NCBI GenBank assembly: GCA_030037955.1
Contig: JASHPT010000118.1
Span: 1-47,124, forward strand
Source of the DNA: Thermoplasmata archaeon
GTDB lineage: Archaea; Thermoplasmatota; Thermoplasmata; Lutacidiplasmatales; UBA184
DNA length: 47,124 nt
Reading direction: 5' to 3'
The position numbers and the translations under genes were made by a program. Below are positions 18,209-26,636 of this stretch, one piece after another (position 1 is the stretch's first letter; every line of letters starts with the position of its first letter). Below the pieces are notes generated by a model. It did not search any database, had not been told where the DNA came from, and saw only the letters and a program-made list of their open reading frames with translations.

Positions 18209-19009
18209 ATGGAAGGAGAAGCGCTCGGACCGTCCGCCGGCCTCAACCATGATGGCGCCCCCGCGAAGATGTCGGTCGCGAAGCTGTCCGCCTTCTACGG
18301 GAAGAAGAAGGCCGTCTCGGACGTCTCCCTCTCCTTCCGAGAGAACAGCGTCACCGCGATCATCGGACCGTCCGGCTGCGGGAAGTCCACGCTGATCCGG
18401 TGTCTCAACCGGATGCACGAGGTGAGTCCCGGGGGCCGCGTCGAGGGCCAGGTCCTCCTCGATGGAGAAGACATCTACACCCAGGACCCCGTGACGGTTC
18501 GCCGCCGCATCGGGATGGTTTTCCAGAAACCGAACCCGTTCCCCACGATGTCGGTCTACGACAACGTCGCCGCGGGGCTGCGGCTGAACGGCGTCCGCAA
18601 GCGCGAGGTCCTCGATGCCGCGGTCCTGCGGAGCCTGAAGCAGGCGGCCCTCTGGGACGAGGTCAAGGAGAGCGTCCATGGCTCCGGCAACCGGCTCTCG
18701 GGCGGACAGCAGCAGCGGCTCTGCATCGCCCGCGCGCTGGCCATCGAGCCCGAGGTCATCCTCATGGACGAGCCGTGCTCGGCCCTCGACCCGATCGCGA
18801 CCGCGAAGATCGAGGACCTGATCTTCGACCTGCAGAAGTCCTACACCGTGGTCATCGTGACGCACAACATGCAGCAGGCGGCGCGGGTCGCGGAGTATAC
18901 GGCGTTCATGTATCTCGGCGAGCTCATCGAATACGACCGCACGAAGAAGATCTTCGAACAGCCCGCCCAGAAGCTGACCGAGAACTACATTACGGGAAGG
19001 TTTGGGTAA
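18209..19009 (+). CDS. pstB: Phosphate ABC transporter ATPase PstB
   Basis: A 266-residue ATPase that powers phosphate import. It has Walker [10 protein letters not shown] (53-61), the Q loop in FQKPNPFP, signature LSGGQ (163-167), Walker B VILMDEP (184-190) and switch His219. The PstB-specific [13 protein letters not shown] is intact. ATG 18209 is preferred because GGAGGT sits just upstream; a longer frame to 18164 overlaps pstA. Its TAA stop shares a base with the phoU ATG (TAATG). Confidence 0.96.
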   Translation: MEGEALGPSAGLNHDGAPAKMSVAKLSAFYGKKKAVSDVSLSFRENSVTAIIGPSGCGKSTLIRCLNRMHEVSPGGRVEGQVLLDGEDIYTQDPVTVRRRIGMVFQKPNPFPTMSVYDNVAAGLRLNGVRKREVLDAAVLRSLKQAALWDEVKESVHGSGNRLSGGQQQRLCIARALAIEPEVILMDEPCSALDPIATAKIEDLIFDLQKSYTVVIVTHNMQQAARVAEYTAFMYLGELIEYDRTKKIFEQPAQKLTENYITGRFG

Positions 19010-19746
19010 TGCCGACCGCTGTGGAACGCAAAGCGCTCTCCGAGGCACTCGACCGCCTGAACGAGAACATGCGCACCATGTCCGAACTCGCCGTGCTGGC
19101 GATCCGGAAGGCCGTGCAGGCGCTCGAGAAGGGCCGGAGCCATGACGCCGACGAGGTTTTCACACTCGACGAGGAGATCTACGGCCTCAAGCACAAGATC
19201 GAGCAGTCGTGCATCGAGCTCATCGCCCTCTACGCCCCCGTCGCCACCGACCTGCGGACCATCACCGCCTCCCTCGAGATCACGACGGACCTGGACCGCA
19301 TCGGCCGCTACTCGAAGGACATCGCCGAGGCGGCCGAAAAGCTCCGAGGCATGAGCCGGGAAAGCCTGGGGAAGGTCGGGAACCTCACCCGGATGGCCGA
19401 CCTGACGATCCAGATGATCGAGACCTCGGTCAACGCGTTCGCGCAACGCCAGGCGGACCCCGTCCGGGACATCGTCCGCACCGACGACGCGATCGACACC
19501 CTCCACGACGAGGTCTTCCAGGAACTCGTGGAGAAGATGACCGACCAGTCGGTCGCTCCCCGCGTCGGCGCCCAGTACATCCTGATCAACCGATACTTCG
19601 AGCGGCTCGCCGACCACGCCGTCAACATCGGCCTGGACGTGATCTACATGATCACCGCGGAGCGGCCCATCAAGGCGAAGCATCGGGACTCCACTCCCCA
19701 CGGGGCGGCCGCTGGACCGTCCGTTCCGCCGGGGGAGCCGTCGTAG
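19009..19746 (+). CDS. phoU: Phosphate signalling regulator PhoU
   Basis: A 245-residue stand-alone PhoU of two three-helix repeats, without a DNA-binding domain. Metal-binding E/DxxxD motifs are seen in ITTDLDRIGRYSKDIAE and NRYFERLADHAVNIG. It normally restrains Pst transport and phosphate signalling through PstB. It is the second PhoU-type protein of the block, beside the AbrB fusion. Start codon and pstB stop overlap (TAATG). The C-terminal 20 residues are a low-complexity Pro/Gly/Ala tail. Confidence 0.94.
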   Translation: MPTAVERKALSEALDRLNENMRTMSELAVLAIRKAVQALEKGRSHDADEVFTLDEEIYGLKHKIEQSCIELIALYAPVATDLRTITASLEITTDLDRIGRYSKDIAEAAEKLRGMSRESLGKVGNLTRMADLTIQMIETSVNAFAQRQADPVRDIVRTDDAIDTLHDEVFQELVEKMTDQSVAPRVGAQYILINRYFERLADHAVNIGLDVIYMITAERPIKAKHRDSTPHGAAAGPSVPPGEPS

Positions 19747-19765
19747 GGCGACGGATCGAGGGCGG

Positions 19766-21277
19766 ATGACCCAGCTCCATCCGCCCACCGTCCCTCGGGC
19801 GCTCCGGCAGGCCCTGATCGAGACCGGGCCGATCGGGTCGACCACGCGTCAGCTGTCCGTACGACTCGCGCAGCCGGAGTCCGAGCTGGACGGGCTGCTC
19901 GAGCAACTGGCACGCCACGGCGCCGTCGTCCGAATCGGCCGGGGACTCTGGCTCCTGTCGGCGTACGCCCACCTGGATGCACGGGAGGATTTCCACGCGC
20001 CCGAGGACTATGTCGAGCGCTTCTCGCGGGAGTGCGGCGTCGTACTCGGACGCTACGAGGGTCCGATCACCTTCGCGGACAACTCGAACTCCCCGGTGCA
20101 CCGGTGGTGGCCCTACGTGCAGGGCTACTCCGCCGAGTTCGTGGCCGGGGTCCTCGAGGACGAGGAACTCCGCCGGGGCTCGACGGTCCTCGACCCGTTC
20201 GCGGGCAGCGGCACCACCCTGGTCGAAGCCCGCCGGGCCGGTCACCGGGCCTGGGGGACGGAGCTGCTCCCACCGGCCGCCCTCGCGGCCCGGGTCAAGA
20301 CGCACTTTGAACTCTCGGGACGTCGGCTCCAGTCCGCCGCTCGGGAGATACTGCGCCACGCCGCGCGTCGCGCCTCCGCTCCGCCTCCGTTTCTCCGCGA
20401 GACGTCCCGGCAATTCATCCCGCGGACCCTCCGGCAGCTCACCCGTCTTCGGGATGCGCTGCCGCCACCGGGGGGGCCCCAGAGCGACGCCGTGCGCCTG
20501 TCGTTCGGCCGGGTCCTGATCCCTGTGAGTCGCCTGCGCCGGTCTCCCTGTCTGGGGTACGGCCGGCCGGATGCGAACCAGTACCGCGACCCGTTCGCGG
20601 AATTCTCGAGGGCGATCGACGACATGGTGGAGGACCTGGAGGCTCTGGGCGAGGTACGTGCGCACTGGGGGCCGCCCAGCCAGGTCTGGGAACAGGATGC
20701 GCGTACGCTGACGCTCCCGCCCGGGTCCGTCGACCTCGCGGTGACCAGCCCGCCGTACGTGAACGGCATGGACTACGTGAACAACTACAAGCTCGACCTC
20801 GCCTGGCTGGGGTACGCCCACGGATACCCCGACCTCCGCCGACTCCGCGAGAGCTTGGTCGCCTGCGACAACTTGGGCCGGGCCGCCGTTCGGCCCCACC
20901 TCGGTACGGAGGATGTGGCGGACTCGTGGCTCCGGGAGATTCTCCGGCAAATCCGGAGCAACGTGGACCGGAAACAGAGTTACCGTAGGGACGACGCCCA
21001 CGGTGTGGTGAAGCGATACTTCTTGGACCTGCGGCCGGTGCTCGCCGCCGTGTACCGAGCGCTTCGACCCGGGGGCCGCTTCCGGTTGGTCGTCGGGGAC
21101 TCCCTCCTGGCGGGCACCTACGTTCCCGGCGACCTGCTGACGGCCCGTCTCGGCACCGAGGTCGGATTTCGTATCGACACGGTGGATGTCGCGCGCCGTC
21201 GGTGGTCCGGCCAGCGTCGGAGCTTCCCCCTGCGAGAAACGATCGTTACGCTGCAGCGGCCGGCCGCCGCTTCGTAG
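19766..21277 (+). CDS. DNA (cytosine-N4/adenine-N6) methyltransferase with N-terminal winged helix
   Basis: A 503-residue protein. Residues about 8-68 look like a winged helix (GSTTRQLSVRLAQPESELDGLL...GRGLWLLS). The methyltransferase part has the SAM-binding LDPFAGSGTTLVEARRAGH (143-160) and the catalytic TSPPY (327-331), so motif I precedes motif IV. About 150 residues between them may hold target recognition. No restriction endonuclease is nearby, so it appears to be an orphan methylase, although an RNA target cannot be excluded. It starts 19 bases after phoU and ends 14 bases before the CHAD gene. Confidence 0.8.
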   Translation: MTQLHPPTVPRALRQALIETGPIGSTTRQLSVRLAQPESELDGLLEQLARHGAVVRIGRGLWLLSAYAHLDAREDFHAPEDYVERFSRECGVVLGRYEGPITFADNSNSPVHRWWPYVQGYSAEFVAGVLEDEELRRGSTVLDPFAGSGTTLVEARRAGHRAWGTELLPPAALAARVKTHFELSGRRLQSAAREILRHAARRASAPPPFLRETSRQFIPRTLRQLTRLRDALPPPGGPQSDAVRLSFGRVLIPVSRLRRSPCLGYGRPDANQYRDPFAEFSRAIDDMVEDLEALGEVRAHWGPPSQVWEQDARTLTLPPGSVDLAVTSPPYVNGMDYVNNYKLDLAWLGYAHGYPDLRRLRESLVACDNLGRAAVRPHLGTEDVADSWLREILRQIRSNVDRKQSYRRDDAHGVVKRYFLDLRPVLAAVYRALRPGGRFRLVVGDSLLAGTYVPGDLLTARLGTEVGFRIDTVDVARRRWSGQRRSFPLRETIVTLQRPAAAS

Positions 21278-21291
21278 CCGGAGAGGTTCCC

Positions 21292-22170
21292 GTGGCCCCA
21301 GCCAAACCCACGGCCCGGGAGGCGACGGTCCTTCGGGCCGAGATCGCCCGGTCGGCCCGTCGGGCCGAAGATGGTCTCCGAGCCGCAGCCTACCGCGAGA
21401 TGCCGGACCCCGAGACGCTGCACCGACTCCACCGGGACCTCCGCGAACTCCGGGTCTCGCATCGACTCCTGATCCCGCTCCCCAAGATCGGGCCCCACGA
21501 GGACGCCACCGACCGGCGACTGCGCAAGCTCGCGGGCCTCGTCGGCGAGGTTCGGGACCGGGATGTCGCCACCGACCTCCTCCTGCGCGCGGGCCGCGGC
21601 ATGGACCCCCGGCTCCGACAGAGCCTCCGGTCCCGGCTCCGACACGAGGGCCAGGTTGGGCGGGAGCTCCTCCGGGCGGCGGCGCGCGCGGAACTCGAAC
21701 GCCACCTGTTGCAGACCGTCATCCGGGATGTGGCCGGGGCGACCGTCCCGGGTCCGGCCCGGCTGCGACGCGAGCTGGAGTCGGCGCTCGCGCAACATCA
21801 TCAGACGGTCGTGAGGGCGTTTCGCCGGGGATTGAAGAAGCCCTCCACCCGACGGCTGCATCGGCTCCGGATCTCTCTCCGAAATGCCCGGGCCCTACGG
21901 GTACTCGTGGGTCGAGCGACGGGGCACCCGGCCGAGTCGGTGCCGTCCGACCTCGAGAAGCTCCAGCGGACCCTCGGACGCCTGCACGACCTCGATATGG
22001 TCGCCGACCGAATCGCCGCGCTTCCGTCCGGGGAGAACATCGACCGGTGGGAGCGGCAATGGCGCCGGGCACGGAAAGCCGAACGGATCCAGGCCTTGGC
22101 CCGCATGCAGCGACGCCGGACCCGAAAGTCGCTCGCATGGCTTACCCTGGCGACGACCGAGGGTGGATGA
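21292..22170 (+). CDS. CHAD-domain protein (polyphosphate-associated)
   Basis: A 292-residue, strongly basic, helical protein with the histidine/arginine-rich repeats of CHAD domains (LHRLHRDLRELRVSHRLL near the N-terminus and RRLHRLRISLRNARALR in the second half, with RTLGRLHDLDMVAD). CHAD proteins are known to bind inorganic polyphosphate. GTG 21292 is chosen because GGAGAGGT precedes it; the frame is open to 21202 but that part lies inside the methyltransferase gene. It lies upstream of Ppx/GppA, the usual genomic association. No CYTH triphosphatase domain is attached. Confidence 0.87.
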   Translation: MAPAKPTAREATVLRAEIARSARRAEDGLRAAAYREMPDPETLHRLHRDLRELRVSHRLLIPLPKIGPHEDATDRRLRKLAGLVGEVRDRDVATDLLLRAGRGMDPRLRQSLRSRLRHEGQVGRELLRAAARAELERHLLQTVIRDVAGATVPGPARLRRELESALAQHHQTVVRAFRRGLKKPSTRRLHRLRISLRNARALRVLVGRATGHPAESVPSDLEKLQRTLGRLHDLDMVADRIAALPSGENIDRWERQWRRARKAERIQALARMQRRRTRKSLAWLTLATTEGG

Positions 22171-22222
22171 CCGAGAGGACGTGGACCCCGGCGCGGGGTT
22201 CATAGGCCGGGGGGACTTGCGC

Positions 22223-23788
22223 GTGACGCCACTCACCATGTCGGCGAGTTCTCCCAGCCTCCTGAGCGAGATCCGGCCTGGGGAGGCCAGCCAGCTCGCC
22301 GTCATCGACCTGGGCTCGAACACCGCCCGGCTCGCGATCTTCGAGGTGACGGGGGAAGGAGGTCTGCGGACCGTCTACGAGGTGAAGGAGGTGCCGCGCC
22401 TCGGGAAAGGCGTCCGCGACGACCTCTCCCTCTCGCCGGGCGCGATCGAGCGCGGGCTGGCGACCCTGACCCGCTTCTCCCGGCATCTCACGGTGATGGG
22501 AAACCCGCCCACGATCGCCGTCGCCACGAGCGCGGTCCGCGACGCGCCCAACGGCCCGGCCTTCCTGGAGCGCATCGCCCGGAGGACCGGCATCCTGATG
22601 CGCATCATCTCCGGAGAGGAGGAAGCGCGGCTGGGATACCTCGGCGTGGCGTCGGCCTGGGAACTCGACCGGGACGTGATCGCCGACCTGGGCGGCGGCT
22701 CGCTGCAGCTCGCGTCAACGCGGGACGGCCAGCTCGAACGGTCGACCAGCCTGGCGCTCGGCGCGCTCCGCATGACGCAGGAATTCCTACGGCACGACCC
22801 TCCGAAGCGGAAGGAGCTCGAGTCGGCCCGGGACCATATTCGAGAGGAGCTCGCAGCGACGTCGCTCCCGCGGCCGTCGGAACGCCTGCGAGTCTTCGGC
22901 GTGGGAGGTACGATCCGGTGCCTTGCCCGGGTGGCGATGGAACTTCGCGAGTATCCGGTCCAGCGGGTCCACGGGTACCGGCTGAACCGACGAGACCTGG
23001 AGGTGCTCGAGGGCATCCTCCTCGAAATGCCCGCTTCGCAGCGTCGGGAAGTGCCGGGCATCAGCGCCGCCCGAGCCGATGTCATCGTCGCCGGACTGCT
23101 CGTCGTGGACGAACTCCTCCGTCGAACGGACCGAGACGAACTCTGGGTGACCGGCCACGGAATCCGGGAGGGTGCGGTGATCGAACGCCTCGCGATCCCG
23201 GTGCCGGCCTCCCAGGAGGCGCTCGCGTTCCGCTCCGTCACGGCCGCTGCCCGGGCGATGGGCTTCTCCCTGATCCACGGGGAACAGGTCCGGCGCCTGG
23301 CCCTCACCCTGTTCGACCGGCTCCAGACCCGCTACGGGTGGACCGCGAACGACCGCCTCGTGCTCTCGGTCGCCGCCTGGATGCACGACGTGGGGGCGGT
23401 CGTCGACGCCTGGCACCACCCGCAGCACTCGGCCTACCTGATCCGCAACCTGGCGAGCCTGTCGCTCACCGACCGGGACGCGGTGCTGGCCTCCCTGGTG
23501 GCGTACCTTCATGAAGGTGATGAGATGCCCGAAGGCTGGGCCAAGACATGGCGCGCCATTCTCACGCCGGACGATCTCCAGGTCGCGCGCCAGCTGGGCA
23601 CGATCGCTTACTTTGCCGAGACTCTCGAGGGAGCGCGGCTCACGGTGACGTTGCCGCGCGGCTCTCAGCGCCTGAGGATCGAGCCGCACCGCAACGGCGG
23701 GGCGACGGTGCCGCCGCGCGCCGTCGAGCGACTGCGGAAGCCGATCGAGCGCGTCTTCGAGCTGGAGCTGGTGGCCCCCGATGAGTGA
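22223..23788 (+). CDS. ppx: Exopolyphosphatase / pppGpp phosphatase family (Ppx/GppA) with HD-like C-terminus
   Basis: A 521-residue protein from GTG 22223, which has GGGGGGA seven bases before it; ATG 22238 is an alternative. The ASKHA phosphatase core has VIDLGSNTARLAIFE, ATSAVRDAPN, ISGEEEARLGYLG, ADLGGGSLQL and GVGGTIRCLA. The C-terminal third has HD-type metal residues (SLIHGEQVRRLA, AWMHDVGAVVD, HHPQHSAYLI), as in long Ppx proteins. It should hydrolyse terminal phosphates of polyphosphate or pppGpp in the cytoplasm. Its end overlaps the next gene by 8 bases. Confidence 0.9.
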   Translation: MTPLTMSASSPSLLSEIRPGEASQLAVIDLGSNTARLAIFEVTGEGGLRTVYEVKEVPRLGKGVRDDLSLSPGAIERGLATLTRFSRHLTVMGNPPTIAVATSAVRDAPNGPAFLERIARRTGILMRIISGEEEARLGYLGVASAWELDRDVIADLGGGSLQLASTRDGQLERSTSLALGALRMTQEFLRHDPPKRKELESARDHIREELAATSLPRPSERLRVFGVGGTIRCLARVAMELREYPVQRVHGYRLNRRDLEVLEGILLEMPASQRREVPGISAARADVIVAGLLVVDELLRRTDRDELWVTGHGIREGAVIERLAIPVPASQEALAFRSVTAAARAMGFSLIHGEQVRRLALTLFDRLQTRYGWTANDRLVLSVAAWMHDVGAVVDAWHHPQHSAYLIRNLASLSLTDRDAVLASLVAYLHEGDEMPEGWAKTWRAILTPDDLQVARQLGTIAYFAETLEGARLTVTLPRGSQRLRIEPHRNGGATVPPRAVERLRKPIERVFELELVAPDE

Positions 23789-24491
23789 CCGAGCCCCGGC
23801 GCCGCCTCCCAACGGGAACAATGGCGGAATGGGACGTCTCCTCGTCGTCGAAGGTCTCGACGGGAGTGGCAAGTCGACCCAGGCCCGCCTCCTCGTGAAG
23901 TGGCTCCAGTCCCGCGGCTATCGGGTGTTCTTCACCGAGTGGAATTCGTCCGAGCTGGTGTCCGGCGTCATCCGGCGCGGCAAGAAGAAGGGTCTGCTCA
24001 CGCCGACCACGTTTGCGCTCCTTCACGCGACGGACTTTGCGGACCGGCTGGAACGGCAGATCCTTCCGCCGCTTCGGGCCGGCTACTTCGTGGTCTGCGA
24101 CCGATACTGCTACACCGCCTACGTCCGCGACGCCGCTCGCGGCTGCGACCCCGCCTGGGTGCGCAACATGTACTCCTTTGCTCCGATCCCCGACAAGGTG
24201 CTCTACTTCCGCGTACCGGTGCAGATCTCGCTGGACCGCAAGCTCGCGTCCCGCGAGCCGATCTCCTACTACGAGGCGGGGATGGACCTCCACCTCGCCG
24301 ACGACGTGGTCGAGAGCTACCAGCGCTTCCAGGCGGCGCTCCGACGCGGCTACGAGAAGCTCGTGACCAGCGATCACCTCGTGCCGATCGACGCGGCGAA
24401 GCCGGTGGAGCAGGTCCTGACCCGCGTCCGGTCCGAGGTGAAGCCGCTTCTCAACGCCTTCCCCAAGATGGAGACGCTCGTCCATGGTTAG
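23781..24491 (+). CDS. Thymidylate-kinase-like P-loop kinase, first paralogue
   Basis: A 236-residue member of the thymidylate kinase family. It has a canonical Walker A GLDGSGKST (25-33) and DRY at 107-109 (CDRYCYT). The region SYYEAGMDLHLADD (162-175) differs from ordinary TMP kinases but is shared with the next gene. A Pro/Asn-rich extension of about 16 residues precedes the core; ATG at 23829 is an alternative start. It overlaps the Ppx gene by 8 bases and the second paralogue by 8 bases, so the three are translationally coupled. It may be the cell's dTMP kinase, or a kinase acting with the polyphosphate genes; sequence alone cannot decide. Confidence 0.75.
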   Translation: MSDRAPAPPPNGNNGGMGRLLVVEGLDGSGKSTQARLLVKWLQSRGYRVFFTEWNSSELVSGVIRRGKKKGLLTPTTFALLHATDFADRLERQILPPLRAGYFVVCDRYCYTAYVRDAARGCDPAWVRNMYSFAPIPDKVLYFRVPVQISLDRKLASREPISYYEAGMDLHLADDVVESYQRFQAALRRGYEKLVTSDHLVPIDAAKPVEQVLTRVRSEVKPLLNAFPKMETLVHG

Positions 24492-25260
24492 GACGTACGG
24501 AACACGCATCCCGAACCTTCCGAAGAAGGAGCTGCCGGGCCACCTGATCGTCGTCGAGGGCGCGGACGGCTCCGGGCGGACGACCGAGGTCGAGATGCTC
24601 CGGGACTGGCTCGAGATCCAGGGCCATCCGGTCGTCGACACCGGGCTCCGCCGGTCTACGCTGGTCAGCAAGCAGATCGACCGGGCCAAGCTGGGCCACA
24701 CCCTCGGGGGCACCACGATGGCGCTGTTCTACGCCGCCGACTTCGCGGACCAGCTCGAGAACAAGATCCTCCCCGCACTGTCGGCCGGCAGCACGGTGCT
24801 CGCCGACCGGTACACCTACACGCTGATGGCCCGGGCCATCGTCCGCGGGGCCACCCGCGAGTACGCCCAGAAGCTCTACGCCTTCGCCTTCGAGCCGGAC
24901 CTCATCGTCTTCCTCGATGCCCGGACCGACATCCTCCTCCACCGCGCGATCGCCAAGTACGGTTCGCTCGACTACTGGGAGAGCGGGATGGACCTCTCCC
25001 TGTCCCGGGACCGGTTCGAGAGCTTCTCCGCCTACCAGGGTCTCCTCAAGAAGGAGTTCGACTGGATGGCCCGGACGTATGGCTTCCAGCGCGTGGACGC
25101 GAACCGGACACCGGCGCAGGTCCACCGGGACGTCAAGGCGCTCGTCGCCGCCCTGTTCGGCAAGAAGGTGCGGATCGAGGTCGGCATCGAGGGCGGTCCC
25201 CGGGTCGCGACCGAGCCAGAAGTATCGGGGCTGGGACCGGTCGAGGGGCAGAACGCCTAA
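24484..25260 (+). CDS. Thymidylate-kinase-like protein, second paralogue with altered Walker A
   Basis: A 258-residue paralogue of the preceding gene. Both share ADFADQLENKILPAL-type, DRYTYT-type and YWESGMDL-type motifs in the same order. The P-loop reads GADGSGRTT (26-34), with Arg32 (codon CGG) where the family has the catalytic lysine. DRY at 108-110 is intact. About 30 extra C-terminal residues follow the core. It may be a non-catalytic partner forming a heterodimer with the first protein, or an active enzyme with an unusual P-loop. It starts inside the end of the first gene, and its stop overlaps the stop of the opposing SixA gene. Confidence 0.72.
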   Translation: MVRTYGTRIPNLPKKELPGHLIVVEGADGSGRTTEVEMLRDWLEIQGHPVVDTGLRRSTLVSKQIDRAKLGHTLGGTTMALFYAADFADQLENKILPALSAGSTVLADRYTYTLMARAIVRGATREYAQKLYAFAFEPDLIVFLDARTDILLHRAIAKYGSLDYWESGMDLSLSRDRFESFSAYQGLLKKEFDWMARTYGFQRVDANRTPAQVHRDVKALVAALFGKKVRIEVGIEGGPRVATEPEVSGLGPVEGQNA

Positions 25261-25757
25261 CCCAGCCGCTCGAGCTGCTTCCGCGTCAGGATCCAGTCGA
25301 TCTCGGCCGCACCGGCCCTCGCTTCCCGGGGGAAGGTCAGCTGCGCCACCCCCGCCTTGGCGAACCGGGTGATCGGAACGGAGTCCCCGGTGACGGCCAG
25401 TCCGAGCAACTCGCCGAGCGTGGGCTCGTGGCCCACCAGGGCAACGCCCCGGCGGCGGGAGTAGCGTTGCACGCGTTCGAGGATCGGCCCCGGTGAAGTG
25501 TCCGGCTCGAGCTCGTCCCACAGCTCGAGCTCCGCGTCGATCGCGAGCACCTCTCGGAAGATCTCGGCGGTCGCCCGCGCCCGGACGGCCGGGCTGGAAA
25601 CGACCTTGTCAACGCCCGGCTCCAGCCGGGCGAGGCCTTTCGCGGCGCGCCGGGTCGAGCGCTCGCCCTCCGGGGTCAGCGGCCGGTTGCGGTCGTCCGG
25701 CCATCGGGAAGGGTCGCGGTCCGCCGCCGGGCCATGCCGGATCAGGAGGAGGTCCAT
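25257..25757 (-). CDS. sixA: SixA-like phosphohistidine phosphatase
   Basis: A 166-residue histidine phosphatase. The catalytic LLLIRHGPA is at the N-terminus, then SSPAVRARATAEIF and the second catalytic histidine in LVGHEPTLGELL. Length and motifs match SixA, which removes phosphate from phosphohistidine. SixA-like genes commonly sit near CHAD/Ppx genes. ATG 25757 follows GGAGGGAGG; the longer frame to 25991 runs opposite the HAD gene and is not coding. The stop overlaps the second kinase stop (shared bases CTAA), making a fully convergent junction. Confidence 0.88.
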   Translation of the reverse strand: MDLLLIRHGPAADRDPSRWPDDRNRPLTPEGERSTRRAAKGLARLEPGVDKVVSSPAVRARATAEIFREVLAIDAELELWDELEPDTSPGPILERVQRYSRRRGVALVGHEPTLGELLGLAVTGDSVPITRFAKAGVAQLTFPREARAGAAEIDWILTRKQLERLG

Positions 25758-25792
25758 TCCGCCGCGGTCCTCCCTCCGCGCGAGAATCGACC

Positions 25793-25803
25793 CCCTATAA
25801 CGG
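25793..25803 (-). promoter_or_regulatory. TATA-like element for sixA
   Basis: On the minus strand CCGTTATAGGG lies about 40 bases before ATG 25757. It would give a leader of about 14 bases containing the GGAGGGAGG ribosome-binding site. Confidence 0.4.
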
Positions 25804-25868
25804 CCTCGTTCCTCTCGACCCAAACCCTTAGGGGGGAGTTCGGCCGGCTCCGGGACCGAGGAATCCGT

Positions 25869-26636
25869 ATGGCCGCATCTATCCCCCCTCCGTCGTTCAC
25901 CGAACCCGCGCTGGGCATCGTCTTCGACCTGGACGGGACGCTCGTGGACAGCCAGCACGACTTCCCCCGGCTCCGCAAGACCGTGATCCACATCGCCGAG
26001 AAGTACGGCGTGCCGCCCGGACGGCTATCGGTGACCGAGACGGTCAATCGGCTCCTCCGGGACGCGACCGCCATCCTCGTGGCGGACAACCTGCCCGAGG
26101 GACACGTCTTCCGGTTCGAGAAAGAGGTGAACGACGCGATCGACACGATCGAGATGGAGGCCCTGCCACGTACCCAGGCGACCCCGAACGCGGGACCGGT
26201 GCTCAAGGCCCTGAGCGAGAAGGGGTTCCGCCTGGGTCTCTTGACCCGAAGCTCGGACCACTTTGCCCGCTCCGCTCTCTCGAAGACGCAGCTAGCCCCG
26301 TACTTCCCCTTCCTCCGCAGCCGCAGCTCCCCGGGCCCGGTCAAGCCCTCTCCCGAGGCGCTCCGTCTCCTGCTCGAAACGATGGGGATCCCGACCGAAC
26401 GCGCCGTCCTGGTCGGAGACCAGCTGCTGGATTGCGAGTGCGCGGTGGCGGCTCGGGTCAAGTTCTATGGGGTCATGCTTCCGTCCAAAGACCCCCTGCA
26501 CGTCGACCTGGAGAAGTTCCAGGCCGGCGGCGCCACCGCCGTCGCCCGGGACCTCACCGAGCTCGCCGGCTATTTCGGTGTCAAGGTGGCACCCGTCGCC
26601 ACGAAGGGCCCATCGCCGGGCTCCGCAACCGGCTAG
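25869..26636 (+). CDS. HAD-superfamily phosphatase, phosphoglycolate-phosphatase-like
   Basis: A 255-residue HAD hydrolase. Motif I is FDLDGTLVD (nucleophile Asp20, acid/base Asp22), motif II LLTRSS, motif III the lysine in VKPSPEAL, and motif IV VGDQLLDCECA. A helical cap lies between motifs I and II. The family dephosphorylates small phosphorylated metabolites; phosphoglycolate or a nucleotide is possible, but the substrate is not visible in the sequence. The start is ATG 25869. Its end overlaps the flavoprotein gene on the other strand by 4 bases. Confidence 0.82.
   Translation: MAASIPPPSFTEPALGIVFDLDGTLVDSQHDFPRLRKTVIHIAEKYGVPPGRLSVTETVNRLLRDATAILVADNLPEGHVFRFEKEVNDAIDTIEMEALPRTQATPNAGPVLKALSEKGFRLGLLTRSSDHFARSALSKTQLAPYFPFLRSRSSPGPVKPSPEALRLLLETMGIPTERAVLVGDQLLDCECAVAARVKFYGVMLPSKDPLHVDLEKFQAGGATAVARDLTELAGYFGVKVAPVATKGPSPGSATG

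Noticed and set aside
19766-21277. A restriction-modification or defence island around the DNA methyltransferase
   Set aside because: No endonuclease, specificity subunit or other defence gene is adjacent; neighbours are phosphate and polyphosphate genes.
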